A stretch of DNA of 8,516 nucleotides from Bacteroidales bacterium UBA1176 (GCA_002311645.1 DBYW01000058.1:231-8746); one strand, 5' to 3'; positions 1 to 7,079 are shown, numbered from the stretch's first letter. Numbers and translations are program-made. Notes: generated by a model from the sequence alone, not told the origin.

Positions 1-132
1 GATACTACGTATGTAGATGTGTTCGTTCCTGTTCACGACACCACGTATGTGACGCATTTTGACACGGTTTACGTGACGCATTTTGACACCACGTATGTGA
101 CGTTGTTCGACACGACGTATGTCACGGTCCAC
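1..132 (+). repeat. 24-bp in-frame tandem repeat coding for DTTYVTHF-like octapeptides
   Basis: Four consecutive 24-bp units start at 37, 61, 85 and 109, each coding for D-T-(T/V)-Y-V-T followed by two variable residues (HF, HF, LF, VH). They are preceded by a 36-bp longer version (1-36, DTTYVDVFVPVH) and followed by a decayed DTVT. Units differ mainly at third codon positions, so the peptide is better conserved than the DNA. The array probably continues upstream of the window. It is likely an extended, beta-prone stalk or linker before the folded C-terminal domains. Confidence 0.85.
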
Positions 133-594
133 GACACCGTGACGCTGCAGCCCAACATGTACACGATGACGGTCTATTCAAACAATCTACAGCATGGCTT
201 GGTGGCGGGCAACGGCGAATTTCCGGAGGGGAGCGTCGTGGAAATTGCCGCAATACCGATCGAAGGTTATCGCTTTGTACAATGGCAGGACGGCAACACG
301 CAGAACCCGAGGCCGGTTACGCTGACGGAAGACAAGACCTTCATCGCCACATTTGGTACGGTAGGCATAGCAGTGCCAGAGTTCCACCCATACGATGTAT
401 ATGCCGTGAGGAACGAGATTGTGGTGAAGAATGCCACCGGAAGCCGCGTGCGCATTTTCGATGCTAGAGGTCGTCTCTTGTCCAGCGAAAATTCCGTGCC
501 GGATGAATATCGCTTCCCTGTGGTGGCTACGGGCACCTACTTGGTGCAGGTTGACAACGATTCCGCACGCAAAGTGGTGGTGGTGAGACAGTAA
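1..594 (+). CDS. C-terminal part of a type IX-secreted repeat protein (5' end outside window)
   Basis: The frame is open from base 1 to a TAA at 592-594, giving 197 visible residues; the true start lies upstream. Three regions follow one another. Residues 1-47 are a low-complexity array of DTTYVTHF-like octapeptides. Residues about 54-119 resemble the divergent InlB B-repeat/'bacterial repeat' fold (VYSNN..HG, G.FPEGSVVEI.A.P.EGYRFVQWQDG, then TEDKTFIATF). Residues about 125-197 look like a type IX secretion C-terminal sorting domain (NEIVVKNATGSRVRIFDARG, GTYLVQV, basic/valine-rich end). By family knowledge such a domain directs export across the outer membrane and is usually cleaved. The protein is therefore inferred to be secreted or surface-anchored. 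The catalytic or binding part, if any, is missing, so no specific function can be given. A strong terminator follows. The GTG at 19 is only the first start-like codon inside the visible part and is not the start. Confidence 0.85.
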   Translation, partial: DTTYVDVFVPVHDTTYVTHFDTVYVTHFDTTYVTLFDTTYVTVHDTVTLQPNMYTMTVYSNNLQHGLVAGNGEFPEGSVVEIAAIPIEGYRFVQWQDGNTQNPRPVTLTEDKTFIATFGTVGIAVPEFHPYDVYAVRNEIVVKNATGSRVRIFDARGRLLSSENSVPDEYRFPVVATGTYLVQVDNDSARKVVVVRQ

Positions 595-624
595 TCGCTG
601 CCGACCATTGCGACAACACAAACG

Positions 625-662
625 AAAGAAGGGTATGTCAAAAACGACATACCCTTCTTTTT
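625..662 (+). terminator. Rho-independent terminator between convergent genes
   Basis: A perfect 15-bp stem has its left arm at 625-639 and right arm at 646-660 (GACATACCCTTCTTT), with a 6-nt loop (aaaaac). The right arm runs into TTTTT at 658-662 on the plus strand. It sits 31 nt after the stop of the secreted-protein gene. Read on the minus strand, the stem ends in TTCTTT followed by CGTTTG, which is weaker but could also stop transcription from the LOG gene, whose stop codon is about 57 nt away. It probably serves both convergent units. Confidence 0.88.
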
Positions 663-716
663 ACATCAATTCCGAAGGCCTGTTACGAAAACGAAGAGTG
701 GACGATGGTAGATATC

Positions 717-1307
717 CTAATCCCTCCTCACCTTCTCTAACCAGCTCCTGTCGTTGCAGTTCTTGTAGTTGTTCAGCCCGGTGAAGAGTTCTTCCAGGGT
801 GGTGGCGCTGATGAGCAGTTCGTGATGGAAGAGTCTGAGGAACCCTTCGTCGCAGAAACGCTGCAGTTGCGCGATGAGAAGGTCGTAGAAGCCGTTGGGG
901 TTGAAGAGCACTACGGGCTTGGTGTGCATCCCTAATTGGGCGTCGGTGATGATCTCGAACAGCTCGTCCATTGTGCCATAGCCGCCGGGCAGCACCACGA
1001 AGGCGTCGGCGCGGCTCTCCAGCAGCTGCTTGCGCTCGCTCATTGACTTCACAAAAATCATTTCCGTGATGTTGTCGGCCAGCACGGCCCCTTGCTTGAA
1101 AAAGTCGGGCGCGACGCCGATGACGGTGCCGCCGTTTGCCATTGCGGCGTTGGCAGCCTCACCCATCAGGCCGATGCTGCCGCCGCCATAATAGAGGGTG
1201 AGCCCCTTCTGGGCGCACATCTGCCCGAAACGGCTGGCCAATTCAGCATATAATGGGTTGGTGCCCGTTGCGGATCCGCAGAACAGGGCGACGGAGGAAA
1301 TCTTCAT
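717..1307 (-). CDS. LOG-family protein (cytokinin riboside 5'-monophosphate phosphoribohydrolase type)
   Basis: This 196-residue protein has the family's signature: a Rossmann start (SSVALFCGS, residues 4-12), YGGGSIGLMG (40-49), SMSERK (88-93, the counterpart of the usual M-x-E-R-K) and PGGYGTMDE (107-115). Family members studied so far hydrolyse the N-glycosidic bond of nucleoside 5'-monophosphates, releasing a base and ribose 5-phosphate; databases often mislabel them as lysine decarboxylases. The substrate here is unknown and the protein is expected to be cytoplasmic. The start is the ATG at 1307-1305, which overlaps the TGA stop of pssA as ATGA, implying translational coupling. The frame continues upstream to 1535, but that stretch lies inside pssA and is not family-like. 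It is the last gene of the minus-strand block. Length is normal for the short bacterial LOG type. Confidence 0.9.
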   Translation of the reverse strand: MKISSVALFCGSATGTNPLYAELASRFGQMCAQKGLTLYYGGGSIGLMGEAANAAMANGGTVIGVAPDFFKQGAVLADNITEMIFVKSMSERKQLLESRADAFVVLPGGYGTMDELFEIITDAQLGMHTKPVVLFNPNGFYDLLIAQLQRFCDEGFLRLFHHELLISATTLEELFTGLNNYKNCNDRSWLEKVRRD

Positions 1308-2023
1308 AAGACTTGCAGTTTTTGTAAAGTGTGGTAAAACAACGAAATCAGAATGTATGCCAAAATAATCAGCGGGAATGCGCCCCAACGGAAGAAGGGG
1401 ATAAGAATTACACCAATGATTATCAACACATATCGGGCGATGTTGATGCCCTTGAATTTCAAGTCCTTGAACTTGAGCGACATCATAGAGATTGGACTGA
1501 CCAATAGCAGCGAAAAGACGAGAATGAAAATCCACACCATCCAGAAATTGTTGAGAAATGACAATTTGTCGGCGGCAAGTGGGATAAAGCCAAGGAACAG
1601 GGCATTGGCAGGCGTGGGCAAACCGATGAAGGTCGTGGCCTGACGTTCGTCGATGTTGAAACGTGCCAAACGGACCGCAGACATGGCCGGAACCAACAAG
1701 GCGATGTAGGGCATCAGTTTCATGAATCCGCTGCCGCTGATGGCCGGAGCCATCTCATACAAGCAGCGTGTGAGCCACGTGTAGATGATCATAGCCGGCG
1801 CCACCCCGAAGGAGACGATGTCGGAGAGCGAATCCAACTCCTTGCCGATAGGGGAGGCCACTTTCAGCATCCGGGCTGCAAAACCATCGAGGAAATCAAA
1901 AACAGCAGCAATGATAATCCATATAGCCGCCATCTCTAGATTGCCCTTCAGGGCAGCCATCGCTGACAAGGTGCCGCACACAAGATTAAGGCATGTTAGC
2001 GTGTTTGGAATATGTTTTTTCAT
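1304..2023 (-). CDS. pssA: CDP-diacylglycerol--serine O-phosphatidyltransferase
   Basis: This 239-residue integral membrane enzyme condenses CDP-diacylglycerol with serine to give phosphatidylserine, the precursor of phosphatidylethanolamine. The complete CDP-alcohol phosphotransferase signature D-x2-D-G-x2-A-R-x8-G-x3-D-x3-D runs from D43 to D68 with exact spacing. The N-terminus (IPNTLTCLNLVCG, residues 5-17) is typical of the bacterial membrane-bound PssA type. Several hydrophobic spans follow, and the tail is hydrophobic. The start chosen is ATG at 2023-2021 (MKKHIPN); an in-frame GTG at 2035 would add four residues (MQFI) and is less likely. The gene follows the SPOR-protein gene by 27 nt and overlaps the LOG gene by 4 nt. 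No phosphatidylserine decarboxylase is visible in the window. The serine substrate is inferred from family resemblance; another alcohol is possible but unlikely. Confidence 0.93.
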   Translation of the reverse strand: MKKHIPNTLTCLNLVCGTLSAMAALKGNLEMAAIWIIIAAVFDFLDGFAARMLKVASPIGKELDSLSDIVSFGVAPAMIIYTWLTRCLYEMAPAISGSGFMKLMPYIALLVPAMSAVRLARFNIDERQATTFIGLPTPANALFLGFIPLAADKLSFLNNFWMVWIFILVFSLLLVSPISMMSLKFKDLKFKGINIARYVLIIIGVILIPFFRWGAFPLIILAYILISLFYHTLQKLQVL

Positions 2024-2050
2024 AATAAATTGCACTATTTGTCTAAAGCA

Positions 2051-3547
2051 TCACTTCAAAACCCAGTATTTCAATCCTGTGTTTTTGCCAAAGGATTCCG
2101 CCTCCTCTTCGCTGTCGAAAATGCCGACACAAACACGGATGTTGCCTACACCATTCTGCAGCACCAACATGGGCTCATATTTATCCAAGCCCCGATTCCG
2201 GATATGTTTCTCCGCATCGCCTTCGGAAGGCAAGCTTCCCACAATGGTGTAGAAGTGCCCGGTCTCGAAACGGATGTAAGGATACTTGCCATCCACAGTT
2301 TTCTTGACGGTCTCCGGCACATAGACTTCCGGAGCCGACTCTTCCTCCACATCTTCCTCCACAATTTCCTCTTCCACATTCTCTGCAGGCTCAATAATAT
2401 CAATAGTCTCGGATCCGTCAGACTCAGAAGGATTCACGACCTGTTCTTTCTCGGAGAATTTTTCTTTCACGTTGTCGAAGACAGGGCGTATTTTATTGCG
2501 CAACAGATAGTCGGCTGTGCCTAATGCAGCCAATATCAGCAACACGATGAGCAGCCATAACCACCAACGCGAGCGGTGGCGTTTGACATCATCCGTATCC
2601 GTTTCCGGTTTCTCCGGCTCCTCTTCTTCAAAAGTCTCAACCTCTGGAGTCTCCTCTTGAACCTCTTCCTTGTGCTCTTCTTCATTGGTTTCCACAACAG
2701 GCTCCGGCTCCATCTCGGGTTCGGCTACAGGCATCTCTTCACTATGTTCTGTTTCACCAGCCAATTCGCTTCTGTAAACCTCCGGCTCCTCTTCTTCAAC
2801 GGGCTTAACCTCGGGAGTCTCCTCTTGTACCTCTTCCTTAGGCTTTTCTTCATTGGTTTCCACAACAGGCTCCGGTTCCATTTCGGGTTCGGCGGCTACA
2901 GGAACCTCTTCACTCTGTTCAGTTTCACCAGCCAATTCGCTTCTGTAAACCACCGGCTCCTCCTTCTCAATAGGCTCAACCTCGGGAGTCTCCTCTTGAA
3001 CCTCTTCCTTCTGCTCTTCTTCATTGGTTTCCACAACAGGCTCCGGCTTTGGTTCTGACTCCGGCTCAACAACTTTCACATTTTCACGATTCTCTTCTTC
3101 ATCAATCTCAGATACGGCCTCCTTTTCCTCCTCATTTCCTTTCCAAAGCATGGCCGTATTCAAGTCTTCCATACCTTCAAATTCTTGGTTCAACTCAGGA
3201 ATGTAGTCGCATGTGAAGGAGATTCTGCCTTTATCGTTCATGGCAAAAGTCCCGAATTGATCAAACGACACGCTCTTATTGTGTTCCAAAGCATTCTTGA
3301 GTTCTTCCACCCATTGTGTGATCTCTTGGTTCGCTTGCGTGATGAGGCATTTTTTCTCAAAGCATACGAGGTTGGTGAAGGCGTACTCGTCGTACACATT
3401 ATTAGGATCGAGTGTGATTTCGTTGTGCGGGGCCAGAATGGTTTTGCCTTGAATACTGGCAGGGACATAATGTATCGTGAAAGTGCCCAAGTCGTTGACA
3501 CAGACGGAATCGTTTTTGAGGAGTGCTTTGATGATATATGGAATCAT
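2051..3547 (-). CDS. HU-CCDC81 and SPOR domain-containing membrane protein
   Basis: The protein has 498 residues. Residues 1 to about 118 resemble the bacterial HU-CCDC81 double module: two short units each carry a (D/Q)(L/F)GTF motif (19-23 and 97-101). Residues about 138-318 are a Glu/Pro-rich acidic linker with a 56/57-residue tandem repeat. A basic patch (KRHRSR, 322-327) precedes one transmembrane helix (about 328-349), which by the positive-inside rule puts the N-terminal part in the cytoplasm. A second acidic stretch (375-405) leads to a C-terminal SPOR domain (about 429-498; FYTIVGSLPSEGDAEKHI, then RVCVGIFDSEEEAESF). SPOR domains bind peptidoglycan stripped of stem peptides, often at division sites. 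The start is ATG at 3547 (MIPYIIKALL), 14 nt after the kdsB stop; an in-frame extension to 3646 lies within kdsB and was discarded. The cellular role is not established from sequence. Bridging DNA or a cytoplasmic partner to the cell wall is inference. Confidence 0.9.
   Translation of the reverse strand: MIPYIIKALLKNDSVCVNDLGTFTIHYVPASIQGKTILAPHNEITLDPNNVYDEYAFTNLVCFEKKCLITQANQEITQWVEELKNALEHNKSVSFDQFGTFAMNDKGRISFTCDYIPELNQEFEGMEDLNTAMLWKGNEEEKEAVSEIDEEENRENVKVVEPESEPKPEPVVETNEEEQKEEVQEETPEVEPIEKEEPVVYRSELAGETEQSEEVPVAAEPEMEPEPVVETNEEKPKEEVQEETPEVKPVEEEEPEVYRSELAGETEHSEEMPVAEPEMEPEPVVETNEEEHKEEVQEETPEVETFEEEEPEKPETDTDDVKRHRSRWWLWLLIVLLILAALGTADYLLRNKIRPVFDNVKEKFSEKEQVVNPSESDGSETIDIIEPAENVEEEIVEEDVEEESAPEVYVPETVKKTVDGKYPYIRFETGHFYTIVGSLPSEGDAEKHIRNRGLDKYEPMLVLQNGVGNIRVCVGIFDSEEEAESFGKNTGLKYWVLK
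2612..3060 (-). repeat. Tandem repeat (168/171 bp, about 2.7 copies) inside the SPOR-protein gene
   Basis: The plus-strand marker ttcattggtttccacaacag occurs at 2681, 2849 and 3020, giving periods of 168 and 171 bp. A second marker near ctccggctcc recurs at 2612, 2780 and 2951. In protein terms each unit reads roughly EPVVETNEE, then KEEVQEETPEV, then EEPxVYRSELAGETE, then SEE(V/M)PVA(A)EPEME. The copy nearest the transmembrane segment is cut short after EEEEPE. The 3-bp difference is one extra Ala codon (PVAAEPE versus PVAEPE). The strong similarity between copies suggests recent duplication, and copy number may vary between strains. Confidence 0.9.
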
Positions 3548-3561
3548 AATGATGTGGTGCT

Positions 3562-4311
3562 TTATTTCGTTTCGTGGGAATTGAGCATGGCTTGCACGCG
3601 TTGCAGATCCTCGGGCGTGTCGATGCCAATGCCCTCGTAGTGGCATAGGGCGGTGTAGATGTCGAATCCATTCTCAAGCCAGCGCAATTGTTCGAGTTTC
3701 TCACTGTTTTCAAGTTCGGAAGGCTGGAGTTGTATGAGATTTTGCAACGTTTTGTTGCGATAGGCATAGATGCCGAGATGTTGGAAATAGGTGGGGGTGG
3801 CGCATTGTGCGTCGCGCACGAAAGGTATTGGCAGTCGGCTGAAATAAAGGGCTTTTCCAGACAATGCTCTCGTCACTTTGACCTTGTTGGGATCTTGTAT
3901 GAGCGACAGGTCGTCCATGGGTTTTACGAGGGTGGCGATTTGGATGTCGGGATTGGCGAAAAGATCGGCGAGCAAGGAGATCTCGGCTGCGCTGATGAAA
4001 GGTTCGTCGCCCTGGATGTTGACGACAACGTCCTGTTCGGCGAGTCCTAACAGGCGTGCGGCTTCGCCGCAGCGGTCGGTGCCGGAGGGGTGGGAGGGTG
4101 AGGTCATCACGACATTCCCGCCAAAGGATCGGACGCATTGTGCGATGCGTTCGTCATCGGTGGCCACGGCATAGCCGTTCAACGGGGACGCGGCCACATG
4201 CTCGAACACATGCTGGATAATCGGTTTGCCGTCAAGCATTGCCAACGGTTTGCCGGGGAAGCGTGTCGAGGCGTAGCGCGCTGGGATGATGCCGAAGAAA
4301 CGCGTGCTCAT
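3562..4311 (-). CDS. kdsB: 3-deoxy-manno-octulosonate cytidylyltransferase (CMP-Kdo synthetase)
   Basis: This 249-residue cytoplasmic enzyme transfers CMP from CTP to Kdo, activating it for attachment to lipid A in lipopolysaccharide synthesis. The recognisable family motifs, in order, are the nucleotide-binding loop IPARYASTRFPGKPL (9-23), VATDDERI (49-56), TSPSHPSGTDR (70-80), the metal/sugar-binding NIQGDEP (98-104), HLGIYAYR (178-185), a LE.SEKLEQLRWLENG stretch (about 200-215) and GIDTPEDL (229-236). Length matches the family. The ATG at 4311 directly follows the TAA of the upstream kinase gene (TAAATG, no spacer), which points to coupled translation. The next gene starts 14 nt after its stop. 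Its presence indicates an outer membrane containing Kdo-type lipopolysaccharide. Confidence 0.96.
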   Translation of the reverse strand: MSTRFFGIIPARYASTRFPGKPLAMLDGKPIIQHVFEHVAASPLNGYAVATDDERIAQCVRSFGGNVVMTSPSHPSGTDRCGEAARLLGLAEQDVVVNIQGDEPFISAAEISLLADLFANPDIQIATLVKPMDDLSLIQDPNKVKVTRALSGKALYFSRLPIPFVRDAQCATPTYFQHLGIYAYRNKTLQNLIQLQPSELENSEKLEQLRWLENGFDIYTALCHYEGIGIDTPEDLQRVQAMLNSHETK

Positions 4312-4926
4312 TTAAAACAGACCGAACAACTCGGCATCGATTTTGTTGATGATTTCGCCAAAATCCTCGGGCTTTTCGGCGAATTTGATGGTATTGACGT
4401 CCACGATGAGCAATTTGCCCTCCTTGTAGTTGGATATCCACTTCTCATATTTCTCGTTCAGATTCTCCAAATAGGAGAGGCGGATAGAGTCCTCGTAGGC
4501 GCGACCACGCTTGTGGATTTGCGTCACCAACGTGGAAACGTCAGCCTTCAGGTAAATCAGCAAATCAGGGGCCTGGAGGAACTGGGTCATCAATTCAAAC
4601 AGTGAAGTGTAGTTCTCGAAGTCGCGCGTTGCCATGAGATCCATTTCATGCAAATTGGGTGCAAAGATGTAGGCGTCCTCATAGATGGTGCGGTCTTGGA
4701 TGACATCCTTTTTGCGTTTGCGGATGTCGATCACCTGACGGAAACGGCTGTTGAGGAAGTATACTTGGATGTTGAAGGACCAGCGTTGCATGTCCTGGTA
4801 AAAGCTGGCTAAATAGGGGTTGTTGTCAACGCTCTCGTAAAGGGCGTCCCAGCCATAATGTTTGGCCAGCATGCCGGTCAGGGTTGTTTTGCCTGAGCCG
4901 ATGTTTCCTGCGACTGCTATATGCAT
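4312..4926 (-). CDS. Deoxynucleoside kinase (dNK/dGK family)
   Basis: This 204-residue protein of the deoxynucleoside kinase family phosphorylates deoxyribonucleosides with ATP in the salvage of DNA precursors. Visible motifs are the P-loop GNIGSGKTT (7-15), the likely catalytic Glu in YESVDNNPYL (E31), the DRT motif in QDRTIYED (78-80), and the arginine-rich LID segment KRGRAYEDSIRL (139-150). DRT plus the short length favours the bacterial dAdo/dGuo/dCyd-type kinases over thymidine kinase, but substrate choice cannot be read from the sequence. The ATG at 4926 is used; no Shine-Dalgarno sequence is evident. It lies 49 nt downstream of the transporter gene and abuts kdsB with zero spacing, so it is probably cotranscribed with both. 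Confidence 0.92.
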   Translation of the reverse strand: MHIAVAGNIGSGKTTLTGMLAKHYGWDALYESVDNNPYLASFYQDMQRWSFNIQVYFLNSRFRQVIDIRKRKKDVIQDRTIYEDAYIFAPNLHEMDLMATRDFENYTSLFELMTQFLQAPDLLIYLKADVSTLVTQIHKRGRAYEDSIRLSYLENLNEKYEKWISNYKEGKLLIVDVNTIKFAEKPEDFGEIINKIDAELFGLF

Positions 4927-4975
4927 AATGTTAATGTGCTAATGAATTAGTATTTAGGTTGATGATTTTGCTTGT

Positions 4976-7009
4976 TTATTCGTTCTCCACATTTACTTTC
5001 ATGGAATGCATGACCAAATAGACGCACAGGGCCACGAACATGACGATGGAGAGGATATTGAACATGGGCGTTCCGATATAATCGGCCATGAAGGTCGGTT
5101 CGACGCCGCAGTATTTGAGGATGGCGCTGACCACGCCCATGATGGCGCCGCCGGCGAGCAGACCGGATGCGAGCAGGGTGCCCTTTTCGCCACGCAACTT
5201 GTTGAGATTCTCGTCTTTGCTTCGGGATTTGATGAACCAGGCCAGGAAGCCGCCCACCAAAAGGGGCAGGTTGAGCTGCAGGGGGATGAACATACCCAAG
5301 GAGAATGCCAATGCGGGCACGCCGAGCACATCGAGAAGGATGGCCAAAATGGCGCCGATGATGTAGAGCAGCCATGGGGTCTGTCCGCCGAACATGAGGG
5401 GTTCGATGATGGCCGCCATGGCGTTTGCCTGCGGTGCCACCAAAGCTTCTTCGCCCGTATAGCCATACGTCTTGGACAGCAGCATGATGACCGCGCCTAC
5501 CGTAAGAGCGGACACCAAGGTGCCCACGAACTTGAAAGCTTCTTGCTTAAAGGGCGAGGTGCCGATCCAGTAACCGATTTTCAAGTCGGTGATGAAGCCG
5601 CCGGCCATGGAGAGTGCGGAGCAGACGATGCCGCCGACCACCAAGGCGATCAGGATGCCGGAGCCGCCTTTGAGGCCTACGGCAGAAAGGATGAACGAGG
5701 AGAGAATGAGGGTCATCATGGTCATGCCCGACACAGGGTTGGTGCCCACGGTGGCGATGGCCGTGGCGGCGACCGTCGTGAACAGGAATGCGAAGAGGAA
5801 GACCACGAGAATGCCCACAATCACTTGCAGCGGACTCATCTGCATGCCGCCGGTAATGAAGAAAATGGCCATCAGGACAATGACTCCGAGGAACCCGAAG
5901 AGGATGATCTTCATGGGAATGTCACGCTGGGTGCGCAGCACGGTGTTGTCGCTGCCTGCTTGTTTGCCGGCCTTGAAAGCGACACCGAGGGATTTCTTGA
6001 TGACGCCAGCAGACTTGGCCACGCCTAACAGACCGGCCATGGCAATGCCGCCGATGCCGATGTAACGGACATAGTTGGCAAAGATGAAGTCGGGATCGAG
6101 CGTAGACATGGCTGTTGTGACGCCCGCGATGTCGGCACTGCCGTATTGTCCCAACAGGGGTACGAGGACCCACCACGAGAGGGCGGAGCCGGCGCAGATG
6201 ACGGCGGCGTATTTAAGGCCGATTAAATAACCTGTACCCAACAGGATGGACTCGGCGCTCATCTTGAAGACGAACTTGTGATCCATTGCGAGCCGTTCGC
6301 CCCAGCCGCACATGCGTGTGGAGATGGTGTCGGCCCAGAAATGGAAGGTGGTCATCAAAAAGTCGTACAGGCCGCCGACAAGGCCGCTGATGAGCAACAG
6401 CTTGGCCTGATTGCCGCCCTTGGCGCCGGAGACGATGATCTCCGTCGTGGCCGTAGCCTCAGGGAACGGGTATTTGCCGTGCATTTCGGAGACGAAATAC
6501 TTGCGGAAAGGTATCAAGAAGAGGATGCCTAAGAAGCCGCCGAACAGGGAGGCCAAGAACATCTGCCAGAAGTTGACTTGGATGTCGGCGCCGACCGTGG
6601 GGTTGGTCTCTTTGATGATGTAGATGGCCGGCAGCGTGAAGATGGCACCGGCCACGATGACGCCGGAACTGGCGCCGATGGACTGGATCAGCACGTTCTC
6701 GGAGAGCGGACTCTTGCGCTTGGCTAACGTGGAGATGCCCACGGCGATGATGGCGATGGGAATGGCGGCCTCGAAGACTTGTCCGAAACGCAGGCCGGAG
6801 TAGGCCGTCGCAGCGGAGAAAATAATGGCCATGATGATACCCCATGTGATAGTCCACGCATTCAACTCGGGGTACTTTTTATCGTTCAAGAGGATGGGCT
6901 TGTAGGTCTCGCCCTCTTTAAGTTCGCGATACGCGTTGTCGGGAAGCTTGATGTCTTCCGGTTGGTGAACGCTATCTTTATAGACAGGGGTAGTTTCTTT
7001 TTCTTCCAT
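4976..7009 (-). CDS. OPT-family oligopeptide (or metal-chelate) transporter
   Basis: This 677-residue polytopic inner-membrane protein has many hydrophobic helices between about residue 52 and 668. It fits the prokaryotic OPT/YSL family, which moves small peptides or metal-chelate complexes, probably with protons. Typical segments are ATAYSGLRFG (67-76), MHGKYPFPEATATTEI (176-191), TVGTNPVSGMTMMTL (420-434) and GVPALAFSLGMFIPLQLNLP (563-582). A charged cytoplasmic N-terminus of about 50 residues precedes the first helix. The start is ATG at 7009 (MEEKETTPVY); the same frame stays open to 7558 because of overlap with folD, and that extension is Arg/His-rich and not transporter-like. A candidate promoter lies about 45 nt upstream. 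The substrate is unknown: both peptide and iron-chelate transporters occur in this family. It appears intact and heads a string of closely spaced genes. Confidence 0.92.
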   Translation of the reverse strand: MEEKETTPVYKDSVHQPEDIKLPDNAYRELKEGETYKPILLNDKKYPELNAWTITWGIIMAIIFSAATAYSGLRFGQVFEAAIPIAIIAVGISTLAKRKSPLSENVLIQSIGASSGVIVAGAIFTLPAIYIIKETNPTVGADIQVNFWQMFLASLFGGFLGILFLIPFRKYFVSEMHGKYPFPEATATTEIIVSGAKGGNQAKLLLISGLVGGLYDFLMTTFHFWADTISTRMCGWGERLAMDHKFVFKMSAESILLGTGYLIGLKYAAVICAGSALSWWVLVPLLGQYGSADIAGVTTAMSTLDPDFIFANYVRYIGIGGIAMAGLLGVAKSAGVIKKSLGVAFKAGKQAGSDNTVLRTQRDIPMKIILFGFLGVIVLMAIFFITGGMQMSPLQVIVGILVVFLFAFLFTTVAATAIATVGTNPVSGMTMMTLILSSFILSAVGLKGGSGILIALVVGGIVCSALSMAGGFITDLKIGYWIGTSPFKQEAFKFVGTLVSALTVGAVIMLLSKTYGYTGEEALVAPQANAMAAIIEPLMFGGQTPWLLYIIGAILAILLDVLGVPALAFSLGMFIPLQLNLPLLVGGFLAWFIKSRSKDENLNKLRGEKGTLLASGLLAGGAIMGVVSAILKYCGVEPTFMADYIGTPMFNILSIVMFVALCVYLVMHSMKVNVENE

Positions 7010-7041
7010 ATTGTCAGGATTATAAGTGTCAGATCGTTTTT

Positions 7042-7079
7042 TGCAATAAAGGGGCAAAAATACAAAAAAAGTTATTGCA
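7042..7079. promoter_or_regulatory. 8-bp inverted repeat flanking the transporter promoter (possible operator)
   Basis: The arms tgcaataa (7042-7049) and ttattgca (7072-7079) are perfect complements 22 nt apart. They bracket the TATTTTTG box. The right arm overlaps the last codons and TAA stop of folD. No T-tract follows on either strand, so it does not look like a terminator. A repressor site is possible, but two 8-mers could pair by chance in AT-rich DNA. Confidence 0.3.
7055..7062 (-). promoter_or_regulatory. Candidate Bacteroidota -7 promoter box upstream of the OPT gene
   Basis: Read on the minus strand, 7062-7055 is TATTTTTG, matching the TAnnTTTG -7 consensus of the Bacteroidota primary sigma factor. 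It lies about 45 nt before the transporter ATG, in the only AT-rich gap (7010-7071) upstream of the six-gene block. I see no good TTTG -33 element at the usual distance, so the call rests on one box. Confidence 0.45.

Noticed and set aside
1..132. Regularly spaced short repeats as a possible CRISPR array
   Set aside because: The units are directly adjacent with no spacers, keep the reading frame and differ at third codon positions, so they are a coding repeat.
717..1307. Annotation of the LOG protein as a lysine decarboxylase
   Set aside because: This is a common historical mislabel. The PGGYGTMDE motif and length fit phosphoribohydrolases, and there is no PLP-enzyme architecture.
1308..1535. 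N-terminal extension of the LOG protein to 272 residues
   Set aside because: It overlaps pssA in another frame. The family start motif begins right after the ATG at 1307, which forms an ATGA overlap with the pssA stop.
2576..3058. Plus-strand open frame with repeated Phe/Leu/Arg-rich segments
   Set aside because: It is the antisense shadow of the Glu/Pro-rich repeat of the SPOR protein: GAG/GAA codons read backwards give Leu and Phe codons.
4939..4950. Short palindrome ctaatgaattag between the transporter and kinase genes as an operator
   Set aside because: The arms are only 5 bp, in AT-rich DNA, with no promoter box nearby. This is expected by chance.
5006..6028. A 340-codon open frame on the plus strand opposite the OPT transporter gene
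   Set aside because: It lies wholly antisense to a well-supported membrane transporter, and its composition (rich in His, Asp, Glu, Gly, Gln) mirrors hydrophobic codons read backwards. It has no recognisable domain.
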